36,411 nucleotides of DNA from assembly GCA_024958795.1 (NCBI GenBank), contig JANXHP010000011.1, positions 1 to 36,411 of the forward strand. The letters are read 5' to 3'. Below the pieces are notes generated by a model that saw nothing but the letters and a program-made list of their open reading frames with translations, made no database searches and was not told where the DNA came from. The position numbers were made by a program, and so were the translations under genes. Positions 24,601 to 32,397 of this stretch are shown here, in pieces (position 1 is the stretch's first letter; each line of letters begins with the position of its first letter). The DNA is from Candidatus Poseidoniaceae archaeon (GTDB taxonomy: Archaea > Thermoplasmatota > Poseidoniia > Poseidoniales > Poseidoniaceae).

Positions 24601-26909
24601 AAACTATCGTCCATTGTTCTATGTTTCTTCAGCAGCGCTTCAGCCTTCTGTTGAAATTGTTGTGGACTTACTTCTTCAGCCCCTATTCTTCGCGGGATAA
24701 TCATTGAACGTCCCGCAACTTCTCTAAATCTCTTAGTAAAAATTTGAGTATTGACAATATATCTTTCAATCACTTCAACGTGATTATTTAAACGGAAGGC
24801 CTTGTACATTTCACCTGGGTCAACTTCTCTCGATGTCTTTAGCAGAAGACCATTTTCATCATAGGATAATTCTAGAACTGCAATACCATTAGATTCAGCT
24901 AATCCTGCCATAAAGTATCCCAATGCAGTATTGAATCCCCGTCCTCTACAAGTGGTAATCAAATAGGTTGGTTGCCCTCCAGAGACAACTTGCTCAACCA
25001 GTATTTTATTCGGGTCTGGAACTTGGAAAGAATCTATAGAATGCTCTTCTAAGTGGCGGGCAATTGCATTTGCAGCATCTGAGCCAAGACCATATGCATC
25101 ATGTAATAACACCCTTGGGTCTTGTTCACGACGTAGCGCTACTGAACAGTGCCCAATCAAATCGAGTAGAGATTTTGATAATTCTCTAGAGCGAGATCTT
25201 GCTTCACCTGACCAGGATGGTACAGTAGGACGATATCCTGTAACAGATTGAACATTTACTCTTGTACCTTGAATATTTGTCACTCTATATGTAGAGCCAC
25301 CTAACAAAATCACATCTCCACCACGTAGATTAGAAACGAATGAACCAGATAACTGGCCTAATATTGAACCTTCAGCATTGAATACTAGGAATGAATTATC
25401 CATTGCAATTGTACCGACATTGGTATAGTAAATCATCCTTGAATATCCACGTTTTCCATATACATTATCTTCCCAATCAACCCAAACTCTTCGCTCTTCT
25501 TCCAACATGTCAAGGACATCAATGAAATCATCATAAGGGAAATTTCTGTATGACCATGCATTGGTAATTACTTCAAACGCCTCATCGATATCAATCTCAT
25601 TGATTATCACCAATCCAATCATAAATTGAGCAACAACATCTAAACTGTTTTGAGGGAAATCAAGAAGATCCATTTCTCCTGTTTGGATTGCTGCTTGTAG
25701 TGCGGCCAATTCAAGCAAATCATCGACACTTGAAGGTAGGAATCTTGCCCTTGGAATACCACCTACATGGTGCCCTGCACGGCCAATTCGCTGCAATGCA
25801 GTTGAGATGTCACCAGGGCTTCCAATTTGCAGAACTAAATCAACAGAACCAATATCTATACCCATTTCAAGAGAAGAAGAAGTGACGACAGCACGCAGAT
25901 GTCCATGCTTCAATTTCTTTTCCACATCCAATCTTATTTTCTTATCCATCGAACCATGATGGCCTGCGACTAAGTCTCCTAAATGAGGTCGCAATTTTAG
26001 AACAATATTCTCAGTCATTTTTCTTGTATTGGCAAATACCAGCGTGGTGGTATGGGCTGTAATCAAGTCTGCAATGGCCTCAATATTCTTATCAAGTATC
26101 TTCATTACCGAGAGATCGCTGAATTTAGGATCGGTGATTAGAATATCTAAATCTAATTCTCTAGCACCTGAAATTTTAGCGATATTGATTTTTGTTCCTG
26201 GACCATCTTCATCATCACCGCTAGAGACGAGGTATTCTGCAACAGTTTCAAGTGGTTCCATTGTAGCAGAAATACCAATTCTTTGAACAGGAATGGTCAG
26301 TAATGTATCTAGGTAAGACAATGTTAGTGCAAGGTGAACACCTCGCTTAGAAGGGACTAATGAATGCAATTCGTCAATAATCATAAATTCAACAGCATTC
26401 ACTATTGGCTGGAATCTTGGTGATGTGATTGCAATAGCCAGCGATTCAGGTGTAGTGATTAGAATATGGGGTGGATTTCTAAGCATTTTTTGGCGTTCAT
26501 TTTGTGGGGTATCGCCAGTTCTCAATCCGACTTTTATTTCTTGAGCTCTATCGGGTAGATAATTATCAGAAATTTCCTTTAATGGCCCTATTAGATTTCT
26601 TTGAATATCGTTCGCCAATGCTTTGATTGGAGAAATATATACACAGTGTACCTTTTTCTCCAATTTTCCTTTGAGCGCTAATCTAACTAGGTTGTCTATT
26701 ACAGTTAGGAAAGCAGTCAAAGTTTTTCCTGAACCTGTAGGTGAACATAGCAACAAATGTTCCTTGTCCATAATAGCAGGAATTGCTAATTTTTGAGGTC
26801 TTGTAAAGTCATCAAATTTATCTTTAAACCAGTTGCGGACGGGTGGACATAACTTCTCCAACAATTCCTCAGTTTCCAAAGGATTCTCAAGATAGTGTAT
26901 GTCAGCCAT
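21633..26909 (-). CDS. lhr: Large Lhr-type superfamily 2 helicase, extended
   Basis: Lhr helicases unwind branched and RNA-DNA duplexes 3' to 5' and act in repair. The 1758-residue protein has the Q-motif-like FTRPQKLAIP (35-44), Walker A CSPTGSGKT (55-63), motif Ia SPIKALAND, motif Ib TTPESLAI, motif II DELH (179-182), motif III SATM (214-217), the Lhr-type SSLEMGIDIGSVDLVLQIG (345-363), and motif VI QRIGRAGHHVGG (373-384). Winged-helix and barrel domains typical of the Lhr core follow to about residue 850. The remaining half is an extension: archaeal Lhr is usually near 900 residues. The far C-terminus (about 1580-1700) resembles the tandem winged-helix/AlkZ-like C-terminal region of bacterial Lhr, as inference only. 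The ATG at 26909 has no strong Shine-Dalgarno. The gene converges with the surface protein. Confidence 0.92.
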   Translation of the reverse strand: MADIHYLENPLETEELLEKLCPPVRNWFKDKFDDFTRPQKLAIPAIMDKEHLLLCSPTGSGKTLTAFLTVIDNLVRLALKGKLEKKVHCVYISPIKALANDIQRNLIGPLKEISDNYLPDRAQEIKVGLRTGDTPQNERQKMLRNPPHILITTPESLAIAITSPRFQPIVNAVEFMIIDELHSLVPSKRGVHLALTLSYLDTLLTIPVQRIGISATMEPLETVAEYLVSSGDDEDGPGTKINIAKISGARELDLDILITDPKFSDLSVMKILDKNIEAIADLITAHTTTLVFANTRKMTENIVLKLRPHLGDLVAGHHGSMDKKIRLDVEKKLKHGHLRAVVTSSSLEMGIDIGSVDLVLQIGSPGDISTALQRIGRAGHHVGGIPRARFLPSSVDDLLELAALQAAIQTGEMDLLDFPQNSLDVVAQFMIGLVIINEIDIDEAFEVITNAWSYRNFPYDDFIDVLDMLEEERRVWVDWEDNVYGKRGYSRMIYYTNVGTIAMDNSFLVFNAEGSILGQLSGSFVSNLRGGDVILLGGSTYRVTNIQGTRVNVQSVTGYRPTVPSWSGEARSRSRELSKSLLDLIGHCSVALRREQDPRVLLHDAYGLGSDAANAIARHLEEHSIDSFQVPDPNKILVEQVVSGGQPTYLITTCRGRGFNTALGYFMAGLAESNGIAVLELSYDENGLLLKTSREVDPGEMYKAFRLNNHVEVIERYIVNTQIFTKRFREVAGRSMIIPRRIGAEEVSPQQFQQKAEALLKKHRTMDDSLLMREAKNEIMFGDIDITSLNQFLELCVTGDARIVHNKVTVPSRLGMSLFMSAFEDLMAMKTRAFLVKDIDPEILRRLLGTRSLATELSSEQLNRYYLDKAPIPTNAEELFNLMSHGGGLDKEFHNPLYKEKLQDVELDVIRKWVEELAGNNRITKIDGTGCDIDGKWFSPYMAEIHGTLGCLSTNGGKEADDLREIHTRGITYKIVTKFDGRTPVEWEERQLSDPHEALRVKIIEMLGSEGPQTGDEMDARLPFPRDMVDRIIHELESRNVISVGFYRQTDDAEYILRVDEHRLTGGSEDVVEYRWVQNLVLEKSFKQYENCFDAFNSHVIFQKQQELLYRVKDFNFKDWKDVQLDSDVIMGRLLHNRIGYTTKKTIPMLLGLKPEPWIGPMEEEILSKVPANENLTRIELLDNYPKGEDFKALQRDLKNAISNLERQMMMVKQFEDVIGRRRRLSLFHRVHDVYEAMDFEDALVDVISRMGPVKANTLRFYVTRSYEDLTVALMNLEKSGRISKVMALVPDPEAFYCMAEEVQLLKRPRREDRQMRILTQSDPYVSRFIWEVRSVLERGWYLPVFKGVDPVGKVLMFKVNDYLEIKDLHVPTAYLDEFCEAFEVLLENHSDQLVDVAVLSNFNSEPVSSIDENTRKSLEAIGFKIAGERMIRGGIVDPQPREIAEKVLFYQHNLHQDSRLENEIAALRNVPEVRDDFALRGRASVYRVDLKSMASAHRLHQGINMRGHQVWATFEHFRDLLTIRGLPPDEELWDIVEFFSVNSDPKIFKERHALTQSQFRKLLQPLIKSGHIVQDFRGGYRTVTQRDDIDRIELRREYLRKLVAEYPVITLKQLLRLAGTPFKPEELKAVLNSFEEDGTLIKGFLIEDLHEVCWGRKELLEKSADINPIRDFVLPPSDPIAPYFSGILKEKFGFGSAYLVFKNAEPVAAFKANTRNKIIEVKDYEGSEKGWRIVKEFAWEQQMPLKTEIRIGGKRLK

Positions 26910-26979
26910 TTTTTTTCACTTACCCGATGAGCCGATTCGGTCGTATGAAGTGTATCAATGCTTCGCTAATGAATAATCA

Positions 26980-27034
26980 CAATATTTTGGAATAACTGCC
27001 AATATTTTGCAATCTAGTTAGACTACAAATATTG
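26980..27034. repeat. Phased CAATATTTTG repeats between lhr and ferredoxin
   Basis: CAATATTTTG occurs at 26980-26989 and again at 27000-27009, exactly 20 bases apart, on one face of the helix. An inverted, shortened copy CAAATATTG lies at 27026-27034. The 168-base interval (26910-27077) lies upstream of the lhr ATG and downstream of the ferredoxin stop, so the cluster is probably an operator of lhr or an AT-rich nucleoid-protein site. Nothing else is recognised in the interval. Confidence 0.5.
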
Positions 27035-27077
27035 CAATAAAGCGCTAAAACTAGCAAAACAGGGCATTTATTTGTAA

Positions 27078-27392
27078 TTAAGCGACTCCCAGTCCACCCT
27101 TTTTCCAACGATTTACAATTTCTGTTTTTTCCTGAATTGTTGGATTCAATAAAATCGATTGTTTTGCATTATCAGGAATTGTGAGTTCATATAATGCATC
27201 TGTTGGACACGAGCCAATACATGATAAACATCCCACGCAATTATTTTCAACTACAATTACTGGCCTTCTACTATGCTTTCTTTGTGCTGGATTTTCAGCC
27301 AATGGTAATAATGCTTCAAAAGGACAATGAGCAATACATAGATCACATCCTGTACAATCTTGCTGCGTGATTGCAACCATTGACTGGCCCAT
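27078..27392 (-). CDS. Dicluster 4Fe-4S ferredoxin
   Basis: This is a soluble electron carrier of about 104 residues with two CxxCxxCxxxCP sites: CTGCDLCIAHCP (about residues 13-24) and CVGCLSCIGSCP (about 56-67). The sites are separated by a basic linker (AENPAQRKHSRRPVIV), longer than in minimal 2[4Fe-4S] ferredoxins. The C-terminus of about 35 residues (NAKQSILLNPTIQEKTEIV then NRWKKGG) is an addition. The frame reaches a TTG at 27425, while the ATGs at 27392 and 27380 are better starts; no strong Shine-Dalgarno is seen. The gene is a single unit, divergent from glyS. The redox partner is unknown. Confidence 0.88.
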   Translation of the reverse strand: MGQSMVAITQQDCTGCDLCIAHCPFEALLPLAENPAQRKHSRRPVIVVENNCVGCLSCIGSCPTDALYELTIPDNAKQSILLNPTIQEKTEIVNRWKKGGLGVA

Positions 27393-27461
27393 GAGTACTA
27401 CCAGCAGCCCATCTTTCAAAAACAATACTCATTAATGGCGACAAATTTTGTGTCATAAAAC

Positions 27462-27481
27462 CATATATTTCTCTATTGATG
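27462..27481 (+). promoter_or_regulatory. Putative glyS promoter (TATA plus CTCTATTGATG)
   Basis: CATATATTT is followed by CTCTATTGATG at 27471-27481. A transcript start would lie near 27492, giving a leader of about 40 bases before the chosen glyS ATG at 27532. The same 11-base word follows an AT-rich element before the UbiD-family gene at 1101-1111. Confidence 0.45.
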
Positions 27482-27531
27482 GTAGGTGAGGTTCAAAGGC
27501 TGAACGCATTAGCGCTCAATTAGTGAAAAGT

Positions 27532-29202
27532 ATGTCAGATGCTGAGGAAGGTCGTTTAGAACGCCTAACTGGGATGCTGAAGCGTCGGGGAATAATTTTA
27601 CCTGCTTTTGAAATCCATGGTGGGGCTAAGGGATTGTATGATTTCGGTCCTGTCGGTGGTCGTCTGAGAAATAAGGTCAATCAAGCATGGCTTAATCATT
27701 GGATTTCAATGGGTAATATTGTAGAGATATCTTGCCCAACAATAACACCGTATGCTGTATTGGAAGCTAGCGGACATGTAGGAGAATTTTCAGACTTTTT
27801 GACCGACTGTAATTCATGCCAAGAAGCAAGTAGGGCAGATACGCTTCTTGAACCACACCACCCAAACCCAGATTCTTTGACTAAGGATGATTTACAGCAA
27901 TTACTTAGCAATGCTAATCCTCAATGTCCTGCCTGTGGTGCTAATGATTGGAGTCCTATTGTTGCTCAAAATTTAATGTTCAATACTACTATTGGAGCAG
28001 GTAAATCCGGCAGGCCAGGTTTCCTTCGCCCCGAGACAGCTCAAGGAATGTTCACATCCTTTTCTGCTCTATACCGCCATAACAGAGAGAGATTACCATT
28101 CGGTGCGGTACAAGTTGGCAAAGGGTATCGAAATGAAATTAGTCCACGTCAAGGAATGATTAGACTTCGTGAATTTAACATGGCTGAGTTAGAATATTTC
28201 ATTGACCCTGAAGTTGAGACAGATCATGATTTTTCACAATGGTCATCAATACAGATGAATTTGCTATCTGATAATGATGGCGAAATAACTATGTCAATTA
28301 GTAGTGCGATTGAAAAAGGAATAATCCGTCATTCGACAGTTGGATTTTTCATGGCAAAAACGTTTGATTTCCTTACAAATATTGGAATTGATAGTTCTAA
28401 ATTGAGATTTAGACAACACGAAAGCGATGAGATGGCACACTATGCAACAGATTGTTGGGATGTGGAAATACTTGGTTCATACGGATGGGTAGAATGCGTA
28501 GGAATCGCTCACAGAGGTTGCTATGATTTGGAAGCACATGAAAACGCAACAGGAAAAACACTACGTGCACGTCGAGAATTTGCTCAACCCAAGGTTGTGG
28601 AAATTGATGGTTGGACTACGGATGGTGCAACTGTTGGACCAGCATTTAGAGCGTTAGCAGGTGCTGTAAAAAATGCTGTAGAGCAATTACCTTCCACTAG
28701 TCAATTCCCTGCACAAATAACTTTGGATAATGGTGAGTCAGTTACTGTTAACTTAGAACATGTAAAGCGTGTTCAGAGAACAGAATCTATTTCAGGTGAA
28801 TGGTATATTCCTCATGTTGTTGAGCCAGCCTTTGGTATTGATAGAATCATTTGGCATCTTCTTGACCACGCTTATCATGAATCAACAAAAGGTGAAGAAG
28901 AATATGTTACCCTGAGATTAAATGAATCTGTAGCACCTGTTGATTATTGTGTATTCCCTCTCTTTGAGAAAGATGGAATGGGACAAATGGCTAGAGATAT
29001 TCATAAATCTCTATGTTCCAAATCTGCAACAGTTTCAATCTATGACGCAAGTGGTTCAATAGGCAGAAGGTATGCAAGAGCAGATGAAATTGGAGTTCCT
29101 ATATGTATTACAGTAGATCATCAATCACTACAAGATAATACTGTTACTCTAAGAGACAGAGATAGTGGTCAACAATCAAGAGTTCCTATCGCGGAATTGT
29201 GA
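27532..29202 (+). CDS. glyS: Glycyl-tRNA synthetase, archaeal/eukaryotic type
   Basis: GlyRS charges tRNA-Gly. The 556-residue class II enzyme has the N-terminal RRGIILPAFEIHGGAKGLYD block (family RRxFxxP...YGGxxGxYDYGP) and class II motif 2 FLRPETAQGMFTSF. The EISPRQGMIRLREFNMAELE stretch binds the tRNA 3' end. Motif 3 is EPAFGIDRI. A zinc-type insert has CNSCQ and CPACG. An anticodon-binding domain (about 460-555, VAPVDYCVFPLFEKDG to SIGRRYARADEIG) closes the protein. The frame starts at a GTG at 27523, but ATG 27532 is preferred; only a weak GTGAA precedes it. rfcL follows after 33 bases and may be in the same transcript. Confidence 0.97.
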   Translation: MSDAEEGRLERLTGMLKRRGIILPAFEIHGGAKGLYDFGPVGGRLRNKVNQAWLNHWISMGNIVEISCPTITPYAVLEASGHVGEFSDFLTDCNSCQEASRADTLLEPHHPNPDSLTKDDLQQLLSNANPQCPACGANDWSPIVAQNLMFNTTIGAGKSGRPGFLRPETAQGMFTSFSALYRHNRERLPFGAVQVGKGYRNEISPRQGMIRLREFNMAELEYFIDPEVETDHDFSQWSSIQMNLLSDNDGEITMSISSAIEKGIIRHSTVGFFMAKTFDFLTNIGIDSSKLRFRQHESDEMAHYATDCWDVEILGSYGWVECVGIAHRGCYDLEAHENATGKTLRARREFAQPKVVEIDGWTTDGATVGPAFRALAGAVKNAVEQLPSTSQFPAQITLDNGESVTVNLEHVKRVQRTESISGEWYIPHVVEPAFGIDRIIWHLLDHAYHESTKGEEEYVTLRLNESVAPVDYCVFPLFEKDGMGQMARDIHKSLCSKSATVSIYDASGSIGRRYARADEIGVPICITVDHQSLQDNTVTLRDRDSGQQSRVPIAEL

Positions 29203-29235
29203 ATGTTGAATAACCATCGGTGATGGCTGTAACTT

Positions 29236-30771
29236 ATGGGTGACGTGAGTGATTGGACTGAACGGCACCGCCCGGTCTCTGAAGTGCAATTAGAGGGTAA
29301 TGAAGTTCAAAGGAGAAAAATACGCAAGTGGCTAGATGACTGGCAAACTGGTGTACCTAGCAAAAAGGCCCTCCTTCTAGTAGGTCCACCAGGTGTTGGA
29401 AAAACAAGTGTTGCTAGAGCAATCGCTGCTGATATGGGTTGGAGTGTAATTGAATTGAATGCTTCTGATGCACGTAATGCTGCAGCAATACGAAAAGCTG
29501 CAACACAGGGTTCAACACATCGTTCTTTATTCCATGATCCAAATGTAAAAAATCAAAGAACTCTAATATTATTAGATGAAGTTGACCATCTTTCTGGTGG
29601 ATTGAGAGAAGTTAGCCAAGAGCGATTAGAAAAAGCAATGATGGGTGATGAAGTCGGCGGTAAGGCAATTACTTTTAGTGGAGATTCTGGAGGTAAGGCA
29701 GAACTATTGAGATTACTAGATTCAACAAAACAACCAGTTATTTTAGCCTGTAATGAAGAAATGGGATTATGGGGTAAGGGCTCTAATTGGAGAAGTACTA
29801 GAGACCGATTCACAAGACATTTACAGAAGATAATTTTTGATAGAGCAAGTGATGAAGCGCTTAGAAGAATTGCTAAGCGAGTATTACGTTCAGAGAATAT
29901 TGAATTTGAGGATTCAGCAGTTGAAGAGTTAGTAAAAGCAAATCCAGGTGATTTACGGGCACTAGTTCGTGATTTGCAAGTTGTTTGTGTTGATAACAAA
30001 ATAAAATTAACGAGGGATAATGTCAATATGCTAATTGCAGCAGGTCAAAGAGATATTTCGATTGAAGTTTTCCCAGGACTGGATAATCTATACAGAAGTA
30101 AAACTGCTGATGATGCCTCAATAATTTCTCGTACTATAGATAAATCTCCTGATGATTTAATGAACTGGGTACATTGGAATAATGCGTCATTATTTACTGA
30201 TGTAAAAGGAATCATAAGGGGTGCTCGTTCATTATCACAGGCAAATAAGATGTTTTACGGTAGATTTCTAAACACTGCACACCGTTCTTCTTATTGGTGT
30301 TCTAATTTGAGTGCACTATCGGCAAGCGTAGCCAATCCAACTCCTCTTAGTGGACGTATTTACCCCTCATATCCAAATTATCTTCGAAGAGGTAGTTCAT
30401 ACACTCGCCCAACAATTATTGATAGATTGGCAAGCACTTGTGGAACAAATAAATCGACAGTTCGGGAAGAAATGATGCCGATTCTTTCAGCATTATTATC
30501 TGCTGAAGAAAAAATAGGAAATGCTTCCGACTTTACCATTTCACTAAGTCTTGGCTTTACAGCTGAAGAGCATGCGTCATTAGCAGGACTTCCACTATCA
30601 AGGAAAAGTACGAAGGAACTTATTGCTAATTACAATGAAAGACAAACAGAGTTACTAGGCAAAAGTAAGAATGATGAGGTAATTCCACTAGTTGAACAAC
30701 AACCAGTAGAACAAATTGAAACTGAAGACATAGTTCAAGAAAAAGATCCAAATCAAACTAAATTATTTTGA
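29236..30771 (+). CDS. rfcL: Replication factor C large subunit
   Basis: RfcL with RfcS loads the PCNA sliding clamp on primer-template DNA. The 511-residue protein has the RFC box WTERHRPVSEVQ (7-18), Walker A VGPPGVGKTS (49-58), Walker B LILLDEVDHL (109-118), sensor-1 CNEEM and the collar region. An RFC-type arginine finger (SRC) is absent, as is usual for large subunits. The linker of about 30 residues near the end is acidic. The protein ends in NQTKLF, which has the Q-x-x-L-F core of a PCNA-interacting (PIP) motif, so it may bind PCNA with a truncated box. GGTGAT lies 11 bases before the ATG at 29236. Convergent with trkH, with a 4-base gap. Confidence 0.95.
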   Translation: MGDVSDWTERHRPVSEVQLEGNEVQRRKIRKWLDDWQTGVPSKKALLLVGPPGVGKTSVARAIAADMGWSVIELNASDARNAAAIRKAATQGSTHRSLFHDPNVKNQRTLILLDEVDHLSGGLREVSQERLEKAMMGDEVGGKAITFSGDSGGKAELLRLLDSTKQPVILACNEEMGLWGKGSNWRSTRDRFTRHLQKIIFDRASDEALRRIAKRVLRSENIEFEDSAVEELVKANPGDLRALVRDLQVVCVDNKIKLTRDNVNMLIAAGQRDISIEVFPGLDNLYRSKTADDASIISRTIDKSPDDLMNWVHWNNASLFTDVKGIIRGARSLSQANKMFYGRFLNTAHRSSYWCSNLSALSASVANPTPLSGRIYPSYPNYLRRGSSYTRPTIIDRLASTCGTNKSTVREEMMPILSALLSAEEKIGNASDFTISLSLGFTAEEHASLAGLPLSRKSTKELIANYNERQTELLGKSKNDEVIPLVEQQPVEQIETEDIVQEKDPNQTKLF

Positions 30772-30775
30772 AAAT

Positions 30776-32392
30776 TCATTCTTCATCTTTAGATGGAACC
30801 AATCTTCGCCACAGCACTACTGCAGCCCTTTCAGTCAAATCTTTTTCTTCTTTCTTCCAAGTTCTTGGGTGTAATAAAATAACAGCTGTTAGCAATTCCA
30901 AACGACCAAACCACATCAATATTGATGTGATTATTAATCCCCAAGAATTCATTCCAGACCAAGTACTAGACGGGCCAAATTCTCCAAGTGCTGGACCCGT
31001 ATTACCCAGGGAAGATGCTACAACAGAAATTATACTTTCAAAGGATTCATTAGGCATACATATCGCTAGCAATATGCAAGATATTGCAAACAGACCAATC
31101 CATACAAATAACATCCCTACTATCAGACCAAGTTGCTGTCTTTCAACAACTTCACCATTCATCCGAATACGTTCTATCCTTCTTGGTTGTCCAATTCTTA
31201 CAATTTCACGCATTGCTACCTTGAAAGCTAAATTAATTCTCAGTAATTTCAATCCTCCACTTGTAGAACCAGCACAGGCGCCAATAATCATGAGTGTTAG
31301 GAATATTATTTGTGTAACAATCGGCCAAGCACCATAATCAGTTGAAGAATATCCAGTAGAAGTTCCGATAGAAATAACATTGAATATACTGTATCTTAAT
31401 GAGTTACCAAGGGATATCTCAGTAGCCATTAGTGCTAATACCATTGCGCATATAGCAACTACCAAATACACTAGATAATTATTAAATTCTTCATCTTTAG
31501 ATGCTCTTTTGAATTCCCTCATACAAAATAGCCAAATTAGGGTAAAATTAACGCCTGCAATAAACATAAAGATGATGATAATACTTTCAATCGTCATAGA
31601 ATCATAATATCCTATGCTCGCATCTCGAGTTGAAAATCCACCAGAAGCAACTGTTGTAAGTGCATGATTAATGGAATCAAATAATGTCATTCCACCTAAA
31701 AATTTCAACAATAACATTTCAACTATTGTTAACACAATATACAAACTCCATAATGCTAATGCAGTTTGCTGTAATTTAGGCTTCAATCTAGATAGAGATG
31801 GTCCAGTCAATTCAGCCCGCGCTAGTGCCATTCCACCACCAATAATTCTTGACAAGACCATCATTCCAAGCATGATTATTCCCATTCCACCAAGCCATTG
31901 AGTTATTGATCGCCAAAGTAACAAACCTCGAGGTTGCGCGTTAATACAATCCATAGGACCAGGCACACAGTTAGGACTCATATTGTGAGAAATAACAGTT
32001 GCACCAGTAGTAGTAAATCCTGACATTGATTCAAACCAAGAATTGACAGCTCCACGCGCAATATCAACTAATCCAGCACCTTCAGTAAAGGGCCCCACAA
32101 ACACCCCGCCAAACCAAAACGGTAAACTACCAATAAAAACAGCAAGTGGCCATACTAGAGCAACTGCAGCAAAGGCTTCCTTATCACGTAATCTTTCACT
32201 GGTATTTGTCCTCGTCCATAGAGTTAACATGGTAATTCCAAGAATTAGAGAAATAATACTAGGTATTGCAAATGAGATCAATGCTAACTCAATTGAATCC
32301 AAAAAAGCTGTAGCAATACCAGATGCAGCAAGTGGTATCGTTAACGCAATTAGCGTCCACCCCAATATCATGCTCAATACATCAGTACGCAT
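30776..32392 (-). CDS. trkH: Potassium uptake channel subunit TrkH
   Basis: TrkH forms the K+ pathway of the Trk/Ktr uptake system. The protein of about 538 residues has many membrane helices and four pore loops with the expected filter glycines: SGFTTTGATV (about 124-133), TTVASGGFSTRD, SIGTSTGYSSTD and SSLGNTGPALGE. This layout, with two hydrophobic segments before the first pore loop, is TrkH-type. The frame reaches a GTG at 32401, where GTGA overlaps the trkA stop, but GGTGTGA sits before the in-frame ATG at 32392, so that is preferred. It is co-transcribed with trkA, its cytoplasmic gating partner, as in most Trk operons. Confidence 0.95.
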   Translation of the reverse strand: MRTDVLSMILGWTLIALTIPLAASGIATAFLDSIELALISFAIPSIISLILGITMLTLWTRTNTSERLRDKEAFAAVALVWPLAVFIGSLPFWFGGVFVGPFTEGAGLVDIARGAVNSWFESMSGFTTTGATVISHNMSPNCVPGPMDCINAQPRGLLLWRSITQWLGGMGIIMLGMMVLSRIIGGGMALARAELTGPSLSRLKPKLQQTALALWSLYIVLTIVEMLLLKFLGGMTLFDSINHALTTVASGGFSTRDASIGYYDSMTIESIIIIFMFIAGVNFTLIWLFCMREFKRASKDEEFNNYLVYLVVAICAMVLALMATEISLGNSLRYSIFNVISIGTSTGYSSTDYGAWPIVTQIIFLTLMIIGACAGSTSGGLKLLRINLAFKVAMREIVRIGQPRRIERIRMNGEVVERQQLGLIVGMLFVWIGLFAISCILLAICMPNESFESIISVVASSLGNTGPALGEFGPSSTWSGMNSWGLIITSILMWFGRLELLTAVILLHPRTWKKEEKDLTERAAVVLWRRLVPSKDEE

Positions 32393-32397
32393 TGCAA

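Noticed and set aside
27479-27523. A 14-codon upstream reading frame before glyS as a regulatory leader peptide
   Set aside because: The predicted transcript start (about 27492) lies inside it, so it is probably not transcribed in full; kept only as part of the shared-word finding.
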